Assembly: GCF_023555385.1 (NCBI RefSeq)
Contig: NZ_JAJSED010000001.1
Coordinates: 186,001 to 250,000, forward strand
DNA: 64,000 nt
Direction of reading: 5' to 3'
Source: Guyparkeria hydrothermalis
Lineage (GTDB): Bacteria > Pseudomonadota > Gammaproteobacteria > Halothiobacillales > Halothiobacillaceae
Under the pieces are notes generated by a model, which saw only the letters and a list, made by a program, of their open reading frames with translations, ran no database searches and had not been told where the DNA came from. Positions 54,453 to 63,681 of the stretch are shown here, piece by piece; within the stretch, counting starts at the first letter, position 1, and the number at the start of each line of letters is the position of its first letter. The position numbers were made by a program, and so were the translations under genes.

Positions 54453-55445
54453 TTATATCCACATCGACAGAGTGAGCGAACCGAAGCGGTCGCGGGTGTT
54501 CTGCGTCTCGAATTCCTTGGTGCGCCAGACCATGGTGTAGGCGAGTTGCCAGCGGTCCCAGTTCACGGCGAAGCCGACCTGGCCGTCTGCTACCCACGGC
54601 TTGCGTTCGACCGAGGGGCCGTCCTTGTGCGTATTGCCGTCGAGCAGCATGTTGTGCGCCATGTACCGGCCCTCGGCGGAGGCAAACACGTACCAGCCGA
54701 ACCCTTTGTCGCGGCGGAAGAATGCGCGCTGTCCTTGTGCCGGGGCGATCGACGGAATGCCGTAGCTCTTGTCCAGATGGCTGCCGAAACGGAACAGAAG
54801 GCCGCCCGAGCCGTAGGTGTACAGGTTGCCTGCGGCAAACCCGGCGGTCGGCCCGTACTCGAAATCGAGCGGACCGATGGCGAACTCGTCGATCCAGGCG
54901 TGCTCGTAGCCGATGTTGAGGAACGGCTCGTCGGACAGCTGGTAGTCCCAGCCCTCGGGTTTTTCGCCCGCGATGTACTCGTGGAAGTGCTCCTGAATCG
55001 GCTCGGCAGCGGCGCTGGGGCCAACGATGCCGGCATCCACATGCACGCTATGCGTTTCATGCCAGCCGTCGTGTTGGTCCTGGCCGTGAACGGAGGCGCC
55101 GGTGTAGAGCACCCCGGCGTAGGGCCGGTCATCCGGCTGGGGCGCGGCTACGGTGATGCGCTTGGGCGTATAGATGCGATGCCCGAGCCGATAGGACATG
55201 CCGACCACCTCTTCCGGCCGCCAGCCCGGGACAAAGTTGGCGACCGAGTGGCTCCAGTGATCCGCGTCGGTCTCGTAGGCCCACGACATCTCGAAGCCAT
55301 TGGTGTAGTGACCGTCGCCCGCGCCGACATAGGCATCGTTTTCGGTCTTGATCGAGAACAGGCTTTCGGCCTGCGCCAGCGGACTGGCGATGCTCAGTGC
55401 CGCCAGCCATCCGACGGTGTGCCAGTGAAGCATGTTCGCGCGCAT
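54453..55445 (-). CDS. LpxR-family lipid A deacylase-like outer-membrane protein
   Basis: The 330-aa product has a signal peptide (WLAALSIASPLAQA) and a 12-strand barrel of the LpxR/DUF2219 type. Diagnostic parts are FSIKTENDAYVGAGDGHYTNG (catalytic Asn-Asp, calcium site) and DDRPYAGVLYTGASVH. LpxR removes the 3'-acyloxyacyl group of lipid A. The ATG at 55445 follows AAAGGA 8-9 bp upstream. It ends SLTLSMWI, an aromatic-rich end suited to barrel assembly. Confidence 0.87.
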   Translation of the reverse strand: MRANMLHWHTVGWLAALSIASPLAQAESLFSIKTENDAYVGAGDGHYTNGFEMSWAYETDADHWSHSVANFVPGWRPEEVVGMSYRLGHRIYTPKRITVAAPQPDDRPYAGVLYTGASVHGQDQHDGWHETHSVHVDAGIVGPSAAAEPIQEHFHEYIAGEKPEGWDYQLSDEPFLNIGYEHAWIDEFAIGPLDFEYGPTAGFAAGNLYTYGSGGLLFRFGSHLDKSYGIPSIAPAQGQRAFFRRDKGFGWYVFASAEGRYMAHNMLLDGNTHKDGPSVERKPWVADGQVGFAVNWDRWQLAYTMVWRTKEFETQNTRDRFGSLTLSMWI

Positions 55446-55530
55446 GAAATCGTCCTTTGACAGGGGAGTGTTACCCAGAACAGTAGCATTCCCATTGAGT
55501 TCGCGGTGGCGGCTGGCGCCACCGTCCACG

Positions 55531-56019
55531 TCAATCTCCGGCTACGACCCACTGTCGGTGGGCGAAGTTCTCCAGCGTGTGGCGCATGCGGCGGACGTGG
55601 CTCCCCGGCCAGTAGACCTTGTCGCAAGTCGGGCAGTACCAGGCCTCCGACGAGAAGGCGCGGGCCGTGCGCGGCACGCGTTCCCCTTGTTCGGGCGTGG
55701 CCGGGCGCAGCGGCGTGTTGCAGTCGAGGCAGCGCGAGAACGGCCGGCGCAGCCAGTCGATGTGAAAACGTTCGCTCAGCTCGGCCGCCAGGCCGGGGGT
55801 GTCGTTGCTCTCCAGTAGCACGATGCGGCCGTCGCCGTTGCGAAAGCGGGCGAGGTGGCGGTCACGGGTGACCATCCAACGTTCCTCTTCACGTGCCTGA
55901 TCGACCAACTCGCGGTCGTCGCTGCCCGGCGTGGCGATCGCCGTGTCGTAGCCGGCGGCTCGCAGCCAGCGGCCGAGACGCTCGAGCATTTCGTCGCAGA
56001 GAAAGCGGGGGATGGCCAT
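55531..56019 (-). CDS. Mut7-C RNase-domain protein with zinc ribbon
   Basis: The 162-aa product is a PIN-like Mut7-C protein: RFLCDEMLERLGRWLRAAGYDT, DDRELVDQAREEERWMVTRDRHLA with acidic residues fit for metal binding, then a zinc ribbon CLDCNTPL...WYCPTCDKVYWPGSH. A role in RNA processing is inferred from the domain. It lies upstream of the LpxR-like gene on the same strand with an 85-bp gap. Confidence 0.88.
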   Translation of the reverse strand: MAIPRFLCDEMLERLGRWLRAAGYDTAIATPGSDDRELVDQAREEERWMVTRDRHLARFRNGDGRIVLLESNDTPGLAAELSERFHIDWLRRPFSRCLDCNTPLRPATPEQGERVPRTARAFSSEAWYCPTCDKVYWPGSHVRRMRHTLENFAHRQWVVAGD

Positions 56020-56092
56020 GGCTGGTGGACTGCGCGTGTCTGGGGTGAATCCTGCCTTTCATCCTAGTGGGTTTCCCGCCCGGAGGCGGTGC

Positions 56093-56539
56093 TTACAACC
56101 GGGGGCCGCCGACCCGGTTCTTGACCCGCTTGAGCAGCGTCTGGCACTCGACGCTGACGATACCCTCCCGTCCGTAGATCTCGCGCGAGGCGAATGCCAG
56201 CAACGATTCCTGCGAGTCGGTGAGGGCGTGCGTGTGCAGGCTGCGCATGTCGCTCATGATGTAGAGGCTGATCACTTCGGGCTGGTCCGCCAGCGACTGG
56301 GCGATCTCCTCGATCGTCTCGGGCGTGGCCTTGATGTCGAGGAAGGCCGACACGGACTTGCCCAGCTTCTCGGGGTCGATCACGGCCGTGAACTGCTCGA
56401 TCGAGCCGCTATCGACCAGTACCTGCACCCGATCTCGGACGTGCGCCCGCGTGACGCCAAGCTGGCGGGCAATTTCTGCATAGGACAAACGTCCGTCCTT
56501 GATCAGCATGCCGATGATTTCGGTATCCAGTCGGTTCAT
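56093..56539 (-). CDS. Lrp/AsnC-family regulator
   Basis: The 148-aa product has the N-terminal winged helix (MNRLDTEIIGMLIKDGRLSYAEIARQLGVTRAHVRDRVQVL) and a C-terminal RAM-like ligand domain (AFLDIKATPETIEEIAQSL). The start at 56539 has GGAGA 8 bp upstream; a start at 56578 with AGGA is possible. It is divergent from the TRAP operon across 441 bp, so it may control that operon in response to an amino or keto acid (inference). Confidence 0.88.
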   Translation of the reverse strand: MNRLDTEIIGMLIKDGRLSYAEIARQLGVTRAHVRDRVQVLVDSGSIEQFTAVIDPEKLGKSVSAFLDIKATPETIEEIAQSLADQPEVISLYIMSDMRSLHTHALTDSQESLLAFASREIYGREGIVSVECQTLLKRVKNRVGGPRL

Positions 56540-56980
56540 CTCGTTTTTCTCCAGCGCAAACTGCCCGATGCCGTGCATGTTTCCTGCCATCGGGCTTCGA
56601 GGCGGCGGGTGGGAAAAGGTCGGGGTGCGGTGGGTATTTCGGCACCCGTTTGGTGCAAATCGGCCCTTTCGGGGCGCAGTAGGTGACATTCGGGTGCGTT
56701 GCGGTGGGAATGCGTGCTGGTTTGACTACGTTTGTGCCGCTTCTGGCTGACAAACGATCACAAGGGTGTCGATTTTCTTACAAAGTGCGGTGCGCCGAGG
56801 AGGGTGGCCGCGCCAGCGTGGTGCATCGATTGCCTTGCCATGTTTTGGCGAATGTTTGTCTAACAGTATGTAAATAAGAGGAAAAAGACGGCTTTTCGGT
56901 AGCTGGCACGAAGCTCGCAATCGTTGGGATGTTGCAGACGAATGTAAACGCCTGCCTTTCATTCCAACGGAGAAAACCGC
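56540..56980. other. Regulatory region between the Lrp-type gene and the TRAP operon
   Basis: This 441-bp gap is the longest non-coding stretch in the window. It holds a 7-bp inverted repeat CGTTTGT (56729-56735)/ACAAACG (56750-56756), a related TGTTTGTCTAACA at 56853-56865, an AT-rich stretch near 56860-56890 and a candidate sigma-54 promoter at 56904-56919. Open frames inside it have no ribosome site or motif and are discounted. Confidence 0.6.
56904..56919 (+). promoter_or_regulatory. Candidate sigma-54 promoter of the TRAP operon
   Basis: TGGCACG-AAGC-TCGCA has the -24 GG and -12 GC at the required 12-bp distance and differs from the consensus TGGCACG-N4-TTGCW at one position. It lies about 60 bp before the dctP ATG. 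Dicarboxylate and keto-acid uptake genes are often sigma-54 dependent. Confidence 0.6.
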
Positions 56981-58078
56981 ATGTCGATCAACCGCAGAAG
57001 CTTCATCAAGACCGGTATCGCTGCCCTGGGCGCCACGGCGGCGGCCTCGGCGCCGATGATCTCCCGCGCCGCCTCGGACAAGACGTTCGTCTGGAAGATG
57101 ACCAACGCCTACCCGGCGGGCGCGCCGTTCTATTCCACCGGGCCGGGCAGCGCGGAGGACTTCTGCCGCATGGTCGACGAGATGTCCGGCGGGCGGCTCA
57201 AGATCAAGCATTACGCCGCCGGCGAGCTCCTTCCGGCCCTCGAGGGCTTCGATGCCTGTTCCAACGGCATCGTTGAGATGAACTGGGCAAATGCCTACTA
57301 CTGGGCCGGCAAGACGCCTGCGGCGCAGTACTTCACCACGGTTCCGTTCGGCATGAACTTCCAGGGCATGAACGCCTGGATCTACCACGGCGAGGGCCAG
57401 AAGCTCTGGGACGAGGTCTACGAGCCGTTCAACGTCATGGGCATGCCGGCAGGCAATACCGGCGTGCAGATGACCGGCTGGTTCCGCGAGCCGATCGAGT
57501 CGGTCGAGGACTTCGACGGCCTGCGCATGCGCATCCCGGGCCTGGCGGGCAAGGTCTACGAGCAGCTCGGCGTGAGCGTGAAGCTGCTGCCGGGTGGCGA
57601 GATCTTCCCGGCGCTCGAGCGCGGCGTGATCGATGCCGCCGAATTCGTCGGCCCGTATCAGGACCGTCGCCTGGGCCTGCACATGGCCGCCAAGCACTAC
57701 TACACCACCGGCTGGGCCGAGCCGTGCAACGTCACGGAACTGCTGGTCAACAAGGACGCCTGGGCGGAGTTGCCCGAGGACCTGCAGGCGATCGTTCGCC
57801 AGGCGGCCGCGACCTGCAACGTGATCAGCCATACCTGGTCGGAGGCCAACAACGCTGATGCGCTCACCGACCTCGTGGAGAACGAGGGCGTGAAGCTCGG
57901 CACGTTGTCGCCGGAGATCATCGCCCGACTCAAGGAGGCCACCGCCGACGCGCTGAGCGACCTGGCCGCCTCCGATCCGATGGCGAAGAAGGTCAACGAC
58001 AGCTACTTCGCCTTCAAGAAGAAGCACGACCTGTGGCAGCGCCGCAGCGAGACCGTGCTCCAGACCGACCTGGCCTAA
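56981..58078 (+). CDS. dctP: TRAP transporter substrate-binding protein (DctP/TakP type)
   Basis: The 365-aa periplasmic protein captures an organic acid for the TRAP permease. A Tat signal (NRRSFIKTGIAALG) ends near SRAAS. The binding core shows GLRMRIPGLAGKVYEQLG with the Arg that pairs with the substrate carboxylate, GGEIFPALERGVIDAAEFVGP and YYTTGWAEPCN, as in TakP-type proteins that bind 2-oxo acids or lactate complexed with a metal. The substrate is not certain. First gene of dctP-dctQ-dctM. Confidence 0.92.
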   Translation: MSINRRSFIKTGIAALGATAAASAPMISRAASDKTFVWKMTNAYPAGAPFYSTGPGSAEDFCRMVDEMSGGRLKIKHYAAGELLPALEGFDACSNGIVEMNWANAYYWAGKTPAAQYFTTVPFGMNFQGMNAWIYHGEGQKLWDEVYEPFNVMGMPAGNTGVQMTGWFREPIESVEDFDGLRMRIPGLAGKVYEQLGVSVKLLPGGEIFPALERGVIDAAEFVGPYQDRRLGLHMAAKHYYTTGWAEPCNVTELLVNKDAWAELPEDLQAIVRQAAATCNVISHTWSEANNADALTDLVENEGVKLGTLSPEIIARLKEATADALSDLAASDPMAKKVNDSYFAFKKKHDLWQRRSETVLQTDLA

Positions 58079-58081
58079 GCC

Positions 58082-58669
58082 ATGAAGACCGCGATCCTCG
58101 AACTGGCCCGGTCGCTCGACCGGGGGGTGGGACTGATCGGCCGCCTGAGCGCATGGCTCACCCTGGGGCTGGTGCTGCTGGTGGCCGGGAACGTCCTGTT
58201 TCGTTACGTGTTTCACGTCAGCTCGGTGGGTCTGCAGGAGCTCGAATGGCACCTGCTGGCCCTGATCGCGATGCTCGGTTCGGTCTACACGCTCCAGCAG
58301 GACGAGCACGTCCGTGTCGACGTCCTCTGGCAGCGCTATCCACCCAGGCTGCGGCGGGCGTTCGGTTCGGTGATTGCCGCGGCGATCATAGTTCCCATGG
58401 CCTTGTGGCTCGGTTGGCTATCGGTCGACTACGTCACGAAATCCTTTCACATGGGCGAGGGCTCCCCGGATCCGGGTGGCTTGTCGCACCGGTTTCTCGT
58501 CAAGGCCGTGATCCCGGTCGGGTTCGTCCTGATCGCAATCCAGGGACTGGCAATGGCATTGCGCGACGCGGTGGCCGTGTTCGTCCCCGACCCGGATGCG
58601 GTGTTCGCGCCCCCACGGCGGACGGCTGGGCCGGTGATGCCGCCGGAACAACCGGCGCCCACCCAATAA
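58082..58669 (+). CDS. dctQ: TRAP transporter small membrane subunit DctQ
   Basis: The 195-aa product has four helices (LGLVLLVAGNVLFRYVF, WHLLALIAMLGSVYTL, VIAAAIIVPMALWLGW, VGFVLIAIQGLAMAL) and the family motif NVLFRYVF...LQELEWHLLALIAMLG. It starts 3 bp after dctP, so it is translationally linked. The C-terminal tail is Pro-rich and longer than usual. Confidence 0.92.
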   Translation: MKTAILELARSLDRGVGLIGRLSAWLTLGLVLLVAGNVLFRYVFHVSSVGLQELEWHLLALIAMLGSVYTLQQDEHVRVDVLWQRYPPRLRRAFGSVIAAAIIVPMALWLGWLSVDYVTKSFHMGEGSPDPGGLSHRFLVKAVIPVGFVLIAIQGLAMALRDAVAVFVPDPDAVFAPPRRTAGPVMPPEQPAPTQ

Positions 58670-58684
58670 CCCGGAGTCGACCCG

Positions 58685-60007
58685 ATGGATTCCTATTCTC
58701 TGGCGCTGATGATGGTCGGGGCCCTGCTGGTGCTGATCTTCGCCGGGGTGCCGGTGGCCTTCTCGATCGCCGCGGCCGGGATCGTCTTCGGACTGATCGG
58801 TCTGGGCGACATGATCTTCAACCTGCTGCCGGCGCGGATCTTCGGCGTGATCACCAACTACACGCTGCTGGCGATCCCGCTGTTCGTCTTCATGGGCGTG
58901 CTGCTGGAAAAGTCGCGCATCGCCGAGAGCGCGATCGACGTGGTGGGCCACCTGGCCGGCGACCGGCCCGGCGGGATGGCGATCGCCATCATCGTCATCG
59001 GGGTGCTGATGGGGGCCTCGACCGGCATCGTCGGGGCGACGGTGGTGGCGGTCGGGCTGATCACGCTGCCCAAATTGCTCTCGCGCGGCTATCACCCCTC
59101 GCTCGCGAGCGGCACGATCTGCGCCTCAGGCACGCTCGGGCAGATCATTCCACCCAGCCTGCTGATCATCCTGCTGGCCGACATCATGGGCGAGTCGGTG
59201 GGCGAGCTGTTCGCCGCCGCGATCGTCCCCTCGATGCTGCTCGCGGCGCTGTACCTGGTCTACCTGATCATCCTGGGGCGGTTCGTGCCGCAGCACGCCC
59301 CGCCGATCCCGCGGGCCGAGCGCGACGCGATGCCACGCCGTGAGCTTTGGCTCAAGGTGATCAAGACCGTGGTGCCGCCGGTGCTGCTGGTCGTCTCCGT
59401 ACTCGGATCGATCATCGGCGGGGTGGCCGCGCCCACCGAGGCGGCCTCCCTGGGTGCGCTCGGCGCGATGGCGATCGTCGCGGCCATGGGTCGTCTCGAC
59501 AAGGCGACGCTCATGCAGACCATGCGCGATACCCTCAAGCTGACCGGCATGATCATGCTCGTCCTGATCGCCGCGCAGGCCTTCGCCCTGTCGTTCCGCC
59601 TGCTCGGCGGCGAGGAGATGATCAACGACCTGTTCAGCTGGGTGCCCGGCGGCACCACCGGGGCGATCCTGTTCATGCTGGTGGTGCTGTTCGTGCTCGG
59701 GTTCTTCCTCGAATGGATCGAAATCTCCTACATCGTCCTGCCGCTGATGCTGCCGGTCTTCGCGGCGGCCAACGTCGACGTGATCTGGCTGGCGATGCTG
59801 GTCACTCTGGTGCTGCAGACCTCGTTCCTGACGCCGCCCTTCGGCTGGGCGCTGTTCTTCCTCAAGGGAGTGGCGCCACCGGAAGTGAAGACCAAGCACC
59901 TGTATCTCGGCGTGCTGCCGTTCATCGGGCTGCAGTTGCTGACCCTGGCGATCGTGTTCATTTTCCCGAGCGTGGCTACCGGGCTGCCGCAGAGCATGGG
60001 CTGGTAG
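58685..60007 (+). CDS. dctM: TRAP transporter large permease DctM
   Basis: The 440-aa product is the sodium-coupled permease of 12 or so helices. Signatures are LLAIPLFVFMGVLLEKSRIAE, MGASTGIVGATVVAVGLITLP, GTICASGTLGQIIPPS and TPPFGWALFFLKGVAPPEV. It ends 46 bp before the gamma-glutamyltransferase gene. Confidence 0.95.
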   Translation: MDSYSLALMMVGALLVLIFAGVPVAFSIAAAGIVFGLIGLGDMIFNLLPARIFGVITNYTLLAIPLFVFMGVLLEKSRIAESAIDVVGHLAGDRPGGMAIAIIVIGVLMGASTGIVGATVVAVGLITLPKLLSRGYHPSLASGTICASGTLGQIIPPSLLIILLADIMGESVGELFAAAIVPSMLLAALYLVYLIILGRFVPQHAPPIPRAERDAMPRRELWLKVIKTVVPPVLLVVSVLGSIIGGVAAPTEAASLGALGAMAIVAAMGRLDKATLMQTMRDTLKLTGMIMLVLIAAQAFALSFRLLGGEEMINDLFSWVPGGTTGAILFMLVVLFVLGFFLEWIEISYIVLPLMLPVFAAANVDVIWLAMLVTLVLQTSFLTPPFGWALFFLKGVAPPEVKTKHLYLGVLPFIGLQLLTLAIVFIFPSVATGLPQSMGW

Positions 60008-60053
60008 GCCACCATCTCGTGAGATACGCGCCACTCGAGAAGGAGAGTCGTTG

Positions 60054-61646
60054 ATGCTGCATACGCCACGCGCCCGACGCGGCATGGTGGTCGCCCCGCA
60101 TTCGCTGGCCTCGGAGGCCGGGTTGGCGGTGCTCCGCGAGGGCGGGAACGCCATCGAGGCGGGAGTCGCGACGGCCTCCACGCTGGCGGTCGTCTACCCG
60201 CACATGACGGGCATCGGCGGGGATGCGTTCTGGATCGCAAAGCCCGCCAACGGCCCGGTCCGTTATATCGGCGGTTGTGGGGCGGCCGGCGCCGACCCGG
60301 ATCACTACGCCGCGCGCGGGCTGGATCAAATCCCGACCCGCGGGCCCGATGCGGCGCTGACCGTCGCCGGTGCGGTTTCCTCGTGGTCGGCGGCGCTGGC
60401 GTTGTCAGCGCGGGAATGGAGTGGCAGCATGCCGCTCGACCGGCTCCTCGACGAGGCGATCTGGCATGCCGAGTCCGGCTATCCGGTCACGGCCAGCCAG
60501 GCCGCCGTGACCGCTGCCCGTCGCGACGAGCTGGCGGACCTGCCCGGATTCGCGGACACCTTCCTCCAGGACGGCGCAGCCCGTGCGGTCGGGGCGGTCG
60601 AGACCCAGCCACGGCTCGCGCGCAGCTTGCGTTGCCTTGCTGCCGACGGGCTCGACGGCTTCTACGACGGTGAGCTGGCCGCTGCGATCGCCGCCGACCT
60701 GGCACAAGTCGGCAGCCCCGTCTCGGCGGATGACCTGAGCGCACATCAAGTGGAGCAGGGTGCGCCGCTCTCCTGCCGCGTGGGCTCGGCGACGGTCTAC
60801 AACAGTCGCCCGCCGACCCAGGGACTGGTCTCGCTGATCATCCTGGCGCTGGCTGAACGCTTGGGCGTGCCCGACTGGCCGGTCGACAGCCCCGAGGCGA
60901 TCCACCGACTCGTCGAGGCCACCAAGCAGGCCTTCCGCCTGCGAGACGAGTCGCTGCACGACCCGGACATGATGCCAACGCCGGTCGAAGACCTTCTCGA
61001 TCCGGCGTTCCTCGACGAACTGGCCGCCCGGGTCGACCCGGACAAGGCGGAACCCTGGGGCGAGCCCGGCGAACCGGGCGATACCACCTGGTTCGGTGTG
61101 ATCGACGAACAGGGCAATGCCGTCTCGGTGATCCAGAGCATTTACCACGAGTACGGCAGCGGGGTGGTCCTGCCCGAGACCGGCATCTGTTGGCAGAATC
61201 GTGGACTGGCCTTCTCGCTCGACCCCGATGCACCGCGCGGCCTGCAACGCGGCCGCCGCCCGTTTCACACCCTCAATCCGCCGCTGGCCTGCTTCGACGA
61301 CGGCCGGACGATGGTGTACGGCACCATGGGGGGCGATGGTCAGCCGCAGACCCAGACGGCCCTGTTCGCGCGCCAGGTCTGGAACGGTGATGAACCACAG
61401 GCCGCCGTCACCGCGCCGCGCTGGCTGCTGGGTCGGACCTGGGGCAACGCCTCGACCTCGCTCAAGCTCGAATCCCGCTTCGATCCGGCCATCCCGCAAC
61501 GGCTCGCCGGGATGGGGCATCGAGTGGAGGTCGTCGGCGACTACGACGAGATGATGGGTCATGCCGGCATGATCGTGCGTTCGCCGGACGGCATACTTGC
61601 CGGCGGGGCCGATCCTCGGGGCAACGGCGGCGTGGCCGGCTTCTGA
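60054..61646 (+). CDS. Gamma-glutamyltransferase family protein
   Basis: The 530-aa product belongs to the GGT/Ntn-hydrolase family. The maturation nucleophile is Thr344 in GEPGDTTWFGVID; the usual third residue His of TTH is Trp here, as in YwrD-like subfamilies. GTMGGDGQPQTQTALFARQV is the conserved C-terminal loop and IGGDAFW lies near the N-terminus. No signal peptide is seen, so the enzyme is probably cytoplasmic. AGGAG precedes the ATG at 60054. It may degrade a gamma-glutamyl or related compound brought in by the TRAP system (inference). Confidence 0.88.
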   Translation: MLHTPRARRGMVVAPHSLASEAGLAVLREGGNAIEAGVATASTLAVVYPHMTGIGGDAFWIAKPANGPVRYIGGCGAAGADPDHYAARGLDQIPTRGPDAALTVAGAVSSWSAALALSAREWSGSMPLDRLLDEAIWHAESGYPVTASQAAVTAARRDELADLPGFADTFLQDGAARAVGAVETQPRLARSLRCLAADGLDGFYDGELAAAIAADLAQVGSPVSADDLSAHQVEQGAPLSCRVGSATVYNSRPPTQGLVSLIILALAERLGVPDWPVDSPEAIHRLVEATKQAFRLRDESLHDPDMMPTPVEDLLDPAFLDELAARVDPDKAEPWGEPGEPGDTTWFGVIDEQGNAVSVIQSIYHEYGSGVVLPETGICWQNRGLAFSLDPDAPRGLQRGRRPFHTLNPPLACFDDGRTMVYGTMGGDGQPQTQTALFARQVWNGDEPQAAVTAPRWLLGRTWGNASTSLKLESRFDPAIPQRLAGMGHRVEVVGDYDEMMGHAGMIVRSPDGILAGGADPRGNGGVAGF

Positions 61647-61706
61647 GTCCGCCGGCCTGCTTGCCGCCCACTTTCCTTATCCTTCCCTCTTTTACTCGGA
61701 CGCCCC

Positions 61707-62513
61707 ATGGAAACCCTTCTGATCCTGATTCCCCTGCTGCTCGCCTGCGGCGTGGTCGCCGGCCTGCTGGCGGGCATGCTGGGCGTCGGCGGTGGCATCG
61801 TCATCGTCCCGATGCTCTATCACGTCTTCATCCATGTCGGCGTGGACCCGGCAGTGGTAATGCCGCTGGCGGTGGGGACATCGCTTGCCACCATCGTGGT
61901 CACCGCGAGCATGTCCTCGCGCAGTCACCATGCCCGCGGAAACGTCGACGTTCCCCTGCTGCGGCGCTGGATACCCGCGGTGCTGGTCGGCGTGGTGGTC
62001 GGTACGGCACTCGGCTCGATCCTTCCCGGGGAGACGTTGCGGGTGCTGTTCGGCGCGTTCATGGCGCTGATCGCCACCCACATGCTGCTGACCGCCGGTC
62101 GGTCGGTGGCGCTGACCGACACGTTGCCCGGCAAGTGGGGCCAGCGGGGCGCGGCGACCGGTATCGGCGGGCTGGCGGCGCTGCTGGGCGTCGGCGGTGG
62201 CACGCTGGTGGTGCCGTATCTCAACTTCTTCAACTTCCCCATCCACCGGGCCGTCGGTTCCTCGGCCGTCCTGGGGCTGGTGGTCGCCATCCCGGCGAGC
62301 ATCGGCTACATCCTTTCCGGCTGGGGCGCGGCGGGCTTGCCGGCGGGTTCGACCGGCTACGTCAACTGGCTGGCCTTCGGCCTGATCGTGCCGATGACCA
62401 TGCTGTTCGCCCCGCTGGGCGTCCGGCTCTGTCAGCGCCTGGACGTGACCCGCCTGAGGCGCGCGTTCGCCGTGCTGCTGGTCGCGGTGGGCATCAAGAT
62501 GCTCTTCTTCTGA
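61707..62513 (+). CDS. TauE/SafE-family permease
   Basis: The 268-aa product has about eight helices with the duplicated family motif GMLGVGGGIVIVPML (about 25-39) and LGVGGGTLVVPYLNFF. Members export sulfite or organosulfonates or move other anions. In a sulfur oxidiser a sulfur-anion role is plausible but not shown. It follows the GGT gene on the same strand by 60 bp. Confidence 0.9.
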   Translation: METLLILIPLLLACGVVAGLLAGMLGVGGGIVIVPMLYHVFIHVGVDPAVVMPLAVGTSLATIVVTASMSSRSHHARGNVDVPLLRRWIPAVLVGVVVGTALGSILPGETLRVLFGAFMALIATHMLLTAGRSVALTDTLPGKWGQRGAATGIGGLAALLGVGGGTLVVPYLNFFNFPIHRAVGSSAVLGLVVAIPASIGYILSGWGAAGLPAGSTGYVNWLAFGLIVPMTMLFAPLGVRLCQRLDVTRLRRAFAVLLVAVGIKMLFF

Positions 62514-62585
62514 TCGGCGGGCCGATTGAAAAACCGTTGGGGCACCGATACATCCTCGTCACCGACAAGTGAGCCGGAGGTAACC

Positions 62586-62852
62586 ATGGCCGGAGGCTGG
62601 GCAAAGGACGGCGCCGAACAGGCGCAGATCGACGACACCGTCAACGATGCGCTCGCCCGGGTGCGGGCGGACATTCCCGAGGGCGAGAGCCTCGAGCATT
62701 GCGAGGAGTGTGACGAGGTTATTCCCGAGGCGCGCCGGCGGGCGGTGCCCGGCGTGCGCCTGTGCGTGAGCTGCCAGACGGAACAGGACGAGCAGTCGGC
62801 CGCCGCCTCGCCCTACAACCGGCGTGGCTCGAAGGACAGCCAGCTGCGCTAG
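62586..62852 (+). CDS. DksA/TraR-type zinc-finger protein
   Basis: The 88-aa product has the four-Cys finger EHCEECDEVIPEARRRAV...GVRLCVSCQTEQD, like YbiI and TraR. Such short DksA relatives may bind RNA polymerase. The ATG at 62586 follows GGAGG 5 bp upstream. It converges on the mscS-like gene, ending 4 bp into it (62849-62852). Confidence 0.9.
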   Translation: MAGGWAKDGAEQAQIDDTVNDALARVRADIPEGESLEHCEECDEVIPEARRRAVPGVRLCVSCQTEQDEQSAAASPYNRRGSKDSQLR

Positions 62853-63673
62853 GCCGCCGCGCCCGCATCCGGAATGACCGCGGTGGCCGCGAATCGCACC
62901 CCCTGGCGGGTGAGGAGGGCCTTGCCGCGAACGGTCAGGTCGGTGACGAAGCGGAACTGCTGACCGCTGTCGACCGGGTAGGCCTTGAGCCGGTAGTGAG
63001 TGCCCCAGGGGCGCTCATTGATGATCACCGTCACCGGCGAATCCAGATGCAGGTAGGGACTGGTAAGCGCCACGTCCTTGAGCATCGAACGGACCCGATC
63101 GGCGTCGTGCTCGGGGTGGAGGTAGAAGTCCGCCACGCACAGCAGGCGCGGCTTGCCGTCGTTGGAATTGACGATCGCATCGTTCCACAACCGGTTGTGC
63201 GGGATGGCGATACGATCGTCATCGGCCGTGACCAGCTCGACGGTACGCATGCCGACGTGGATGACCTCGCCGTAGTGATCCCCGATCTGCACCCAGTCAC
63301 CGTTGCGATAGGGCTTCTCGCCGATGGCGACCACGCCGGCGATCAGGCTGCTGGCGTAGTCCTTCAAGGCAAAGCCCAAGGCGATGCCGACGGTGCCGAG
63401 CACGGCGACCATGTTCTGCAGTGACGGTTCGATCACCAGCGGCACGATCAGGATGACCGCGCTGACGCCGATCAACAGGCGCAGCAGCGGCACCAGCGCT
63501 AGCAGGGTCAGGCGACGCTGACCGTAGAGGCGCTGCCCGAGCCAGTTCAACGCCCGCTGCATGGCAATGATCAGCACCACGGCCGTGATGATTATCGCGG
63601 CGATCTCGACGATGACGACCAGGTCGATCTCGCGGAAAATCTTGGTGCTGGCGCTGGCGAGATTTTCGTTCAT
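62849..63673 (-). CDS. MscS-family mechanosensitive channel
   Basis: The 274-aa product has three N-terminal helices (IVEIAAIIITAVVLIIAM; LALVPLLRLLIGVSAVILIVPLVI; the pore helix NMVAVLGTVGIALGFALKDYASSLIAGVVA) and the MscS beta domain (PYRNGDWVQIGDHYGEVIHVGMRTVELVTADDDRIAIPHNRL) followed by the alpha/beta C-domain. It releases ions under osmotic downshock. GAGGA lies 7-8 bp before the ATG. Confidence 0.93.
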   Translation of the reverse strand: MNENLASASTKIFREIDLVVIVEIAAIIITAVVLIIAMQRALNWLGQRLYGQRRLTLLALVPLLRLLIGVSAVILIVPLVIEPSLQNMVAVLGTVGIALGFALKDYASSLIAGVVAIGEKPYRNGDWVQIGDHYGEVIHVGMRTVELVTADDDRIAIPHNRLWNDAIVNSNDGKPRLLCVADFYLHPEHDADRVRSMLKDVALTSPYLHLDSPVTVIINERPWGTHYRLKAYPVDSGQQFRFVTDLTVRGKALLTRQGVRFAATAVIPDAGAAA

Positions 63674-63681
63674 GGCCTTCC

